NCBI RefSeq assembly: GCF_003063645.1
Contig: NZ_NESJ01000005.1
Span: 222,130 to 286,129, forward strand
Source of the DNA: Limnohabitans sp. 2KL-51
Lineage (GTDB): Bacteria; Pseudomonadota; Gammaproteobacteria; Burkholderiales; Burkholderiaceae_C
Direction: 5' to 3'
DNA length: 64,000 nucleotides
Shown here in pieces: positions 62,337 to 64,000 of this stretch. The position numbers were made by a program, and so were the translations under genes. Each line of letters opens with the position of its first letter. Position 1 is the first letter of the stretch. The notes below the pieces were generated by a model. That model worked only from the letters and a program-made list of their open reading frames with translations. It did not search any database and was not told the origin of the DNA.

Positions 62337-63083
62337 CTAATATGTCGCACAAATTAGAACTTGCTGACCCATATAGAGGTTTATGTTGTTTTTATCTAGT
62401 CGAACTGTTAAGTTGTTTAGTTTAATATCTAGATGGTTGTTTTCTAATAAGTGAGTTTGAGCTGCTTGCTGAATTTTTGATAGCGAGTGGTCTGGTCTAA
62501 AGGATGTTTTTAAGATTGTGTACCCCAGATCTTCAAGATAATTTGATAATGTTTTGAGTGAAAAAAATCGTACATGCGTTTCATCAAATAAACCGCTTGA
62601 TGTATAATTAAATTCTCCTGAATTCACGGCATTTAAATAATTTAAGTTTTGCAAATTCGGAACGCTGATTAGTATGCATCCTTTCGTGGCTAGTTTTGAT
62701 TTGAGTTGTGTTAACATTTTCCATGGATTGTAAATGTGCTCTAGCACATCGGAAAGTAATATCAACTCATATGAGTTCTTGTCTTGTGAAAGAAATTCCT
62801 CGGCAGATTTATGGAAAAATTTAAATTTGTTATTATTTTCGATTGAGGAGCAAATATCTACTCCGAAAATTTGATCATGTGGTATGTTTAATTTTTCAGA
62901 GAAAAAAGATAAATTTGTCCCATCTGCACACCCGAATTCAATAATGGAGTTGTATGAGCGGTTGGTTGGCAGGAGTGACAGTAAGTCTTGTCTTTGTTTG
63001 ACAAAATACTTTTTTTGTAAATGAATTAATTCGCCATAGTCATTGAACTGACCTGATTTGTGTTTGGATTTATTTGTCAACAT
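62337..63083 (-). CDS. SAM-dependent methyltransferase in the AT-rich islet
   Basis: A protein of 248 residues. SAM-binding motif SIIEFGCADGTNLSFF, acidic loop GVDICSS, and the post-motifs ELILLSDVLEHIYNP and ILISVPNLQNL of the UbiE/Methyltransf_23 type. It is strongly AT-rich. It is convergent with the gene at 61577 and lies 15 nt downstream of the truncated glycosyltransferase gene on the same strand. Confidence 0.85.
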   Translation of the reverse strand: MLTNKSKHKSGQFNDYGELIHLQKKYFVKQRQDLLSLLPTNRSYNSIIEFGCADGTNLSFFSEKLNIPHDQIFGVDICSSIENNNKFKFFHKSAEEFLSQDKNSYELILLSDVLEHIYNPWKMLTQLKSKLATKGCILISVPNLQNLNYLNAVNSGEFNYTSSGLFDETHVRFFSLKTLSNYLEDLGYTILKTSFRPDHSLSKIQQAAQTHLLENNHLDIKLNNLTVRLDKNNINLYMGQQVLICATY

Positions 63084-63098
63084 AATATATATTTTTAT

Positions 63099-63872
63099 TT
63101 ATGCAAGGGTATTTTGCCATTTCTGACCTAAGGACTGAAAAGAGTAGTTCATTGCAATATACCGCTGTGCAAGCTCAATTTGACTCTGATCAGACTGCGG
63201 ATCCATGATCAATTGATCTCGCTGTGGACTTTGCAAATCGGTAACAAAATCACGGAATGGCAAATACGAAGGAATCAAGTCGACGAAAGTGGGCAAACCA
63301 AGAGTAAGTGCCGTTAACAGGCGATTGGAGCTGGCCCCTTTTTTTGCGGGACTGGAATCATCAACCGGGATGATGCACGCATCACATTGCGCCGCAGCTT
63401 TGGGCATTTCTTCGATGGACCAGAGCTTGAAAAGCAGCCGAACGGATGGACGCTGAGGCTGGGGACTTGATTGCAGCATCTGGCAACCCTGTTCAGTGCT
63501 CAGCACAAGCACTTCAAGAGGCATCGGTGGATGGAAAGTGTGCAAGAAGCGCTGCAAGGCTGCGATGTTGGAATGATGGCCAAACCACAACAAGCGTCGA
63601 GGCTTGTTGGGGGCGCTTTTGGGCGGCAGTGGCAGGTATTCGACGGCATCTTCAACAACGCATATTTTCTTTGAATAAACCGTCGAGATGCTTTTTTGGA
63701 GTTGGTGAGAAGAACACACCACTTGGTCGACACGCTCCAGGGCAATGCGATAAAAATCGCTCATGACGGTCTGGTGTTGGATGTGGTCGTCGGTGTAGTC
63801 CAGCACCACAGGACAGTCCAAATTGAAGATGACCTTCAGCCATTCGGTTTTTCTTTGTTCAATGTCATGAGC
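63099..63872 (-). pseudogene. Glycosyltransferase (GT4-like) gene lacking its 5' end
   Basis: The minus strand is open from 63872 to a stop at 63099 (about 257 codons). It reads TEWLKVIFNLDCPVVLDYTDDHIQ at the start, a segment that in GT4 proteins follows roughly 100 residues of N-terminal domain. LLWFGHHSNIAALQ and SSNRLLTALTLGLPTF then match the C-terminal GT4 domain. An in-frame TGA lies at 63873-63875 and no ATG is present upstream of residue ~180; the only early start would be TTG at 63821. The N-terminal domain therefore seems to be missing, probably removed by an insertion at about 63875. Confidence 0.7.
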
Positions 63873-63875
63873 TCA

Positions 63876-64000
63876 GTAGTGTCCGGTTAAACCGGGTTAA
63901 TTTGTAGAGAAAGCCAATACTGGCGTGGCCTAGCGGTCAATTTTATTTGGTGCCGATTTGAAACTCGTTTTCCCATTCCTGTGTAATTTCCAAGGCTCAA
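63876..64000. mobile_element. Possible terminus of a mobile element
   Basis: These 125 nt break the glycosyltransferase reading frame. They begin with AGTGTCCGGTTAAACCGGG, an imperfect palindrome of the kind found at insertion-sequence ends. A short frame on the minus strand (64000 to about 63890) ends just inside this boundary, as transposase genes often do. No transposase motif is visible in what remains, so the identity is unproven. Confidence 0.35.

Noticed and set aside
63920..63975. TGGCCTAGCGGTCA resembles the D-arm of a class II tRNA
   Set aside because: No matching anticodon arm, T-arm or acceptor pairing is found nearby.

Overview
The window looks like a chromosome segment of a betaproteobacterium of the order Burkholderiales, most likely Comamonadaceae (Limnohabitans/Rhodoferax/Hydrogenophaga-like). 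The evidence is high-GC coding sequence, Bug/TctC periplasmic binding proteins, isoquinoline-1-oxidoreductase-type molybdenum hydroxylases with XdhC/MocA-type accessory proteins, and a type II secretion operon in the order E-F-G-H-I-J-K-L-M-N-D. The genus is an inference.

Region 1 (1-25.1 kb) is metabolic. The minus strand carries a Bug-family binding protein cut by the window start, an ArgE-like deacetylase, an SDR dehydrogenase, a 1072-residue reductive dehalogenase fused to its own flavin/2Fe-2S reductase, and a methyltransferase with a lipoprotein signal. The plus strand carries a serine hydrolase and then a four-carbon acid sugar (L-threonate/erythronate) pathway: Bug binding protein, LtnD, OtnK, OtnC, OtnI, followed by a TauE/SafE exporter. 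A large perfect inverted repeat (REP-like) lies inside this operon. A molybdenum hydroxylase (large and small subunits) and its XdhC and MocA-like helpers follow on the minus strand, with a VapBC-type toxin-antitoxin pair between them. An M20 peptidase, a monoacylglycerol lipase-like hydrolase, an MFS transporter and prfC complete the region.

Region 2 (25.1-40.1 kb) begins with a 1.5-kb islet between two exact 32-nt direct repeats. The islet holds a second REP-like pair and a secreted protein of unknown function. An eleven-gene type II secretion operon follows (the PilD peptidase is not present here), then a small lipoprotein gene and a large exported surface-protein gene. That surface-protein gene is split by a single in-frame TAA codon at 39075-39077.

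Region 3 (40.1-64 kb) is a surface-polysaccharide and protein-glycosylation region: a parvulin-type PPIase, a Wzm/Wzt ABC exporter, three methyltransferases, two OafA-like acyltransferases, a TPR/O-GlcNAc-transferase-like protein (GT41), a 1523-residue protein with four glycosyltransferase domains, a GT4-GT2 fusion, a TPR-GT9-like protein, and further glycosyltransferases. Base composition is mosaic: 49.5-55.4 kb is less GC-rich than its flanks, 55.4-59.0 kb is very GC-rich, and 61.5-63.1 kb is strongly AT-rich. The last gene lacks its N-terminus, and the final ~125 nt may be the end of a mobile element.

The most distinctive items are the self-sufficient reductive dehalogenase, the nonsense-interrupted surface protein beside the secretion operon, and the four-domain glycosyltransferase whose coiled coil is encoded by exact 21-bp heptad repeats. 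The co-location of a type II secretion system, a surface protein, a chaperone, an ABC glycan exporter and a GT41 enzyme suggests a locus that builds and decorates the cell surface. That functional link is inference.
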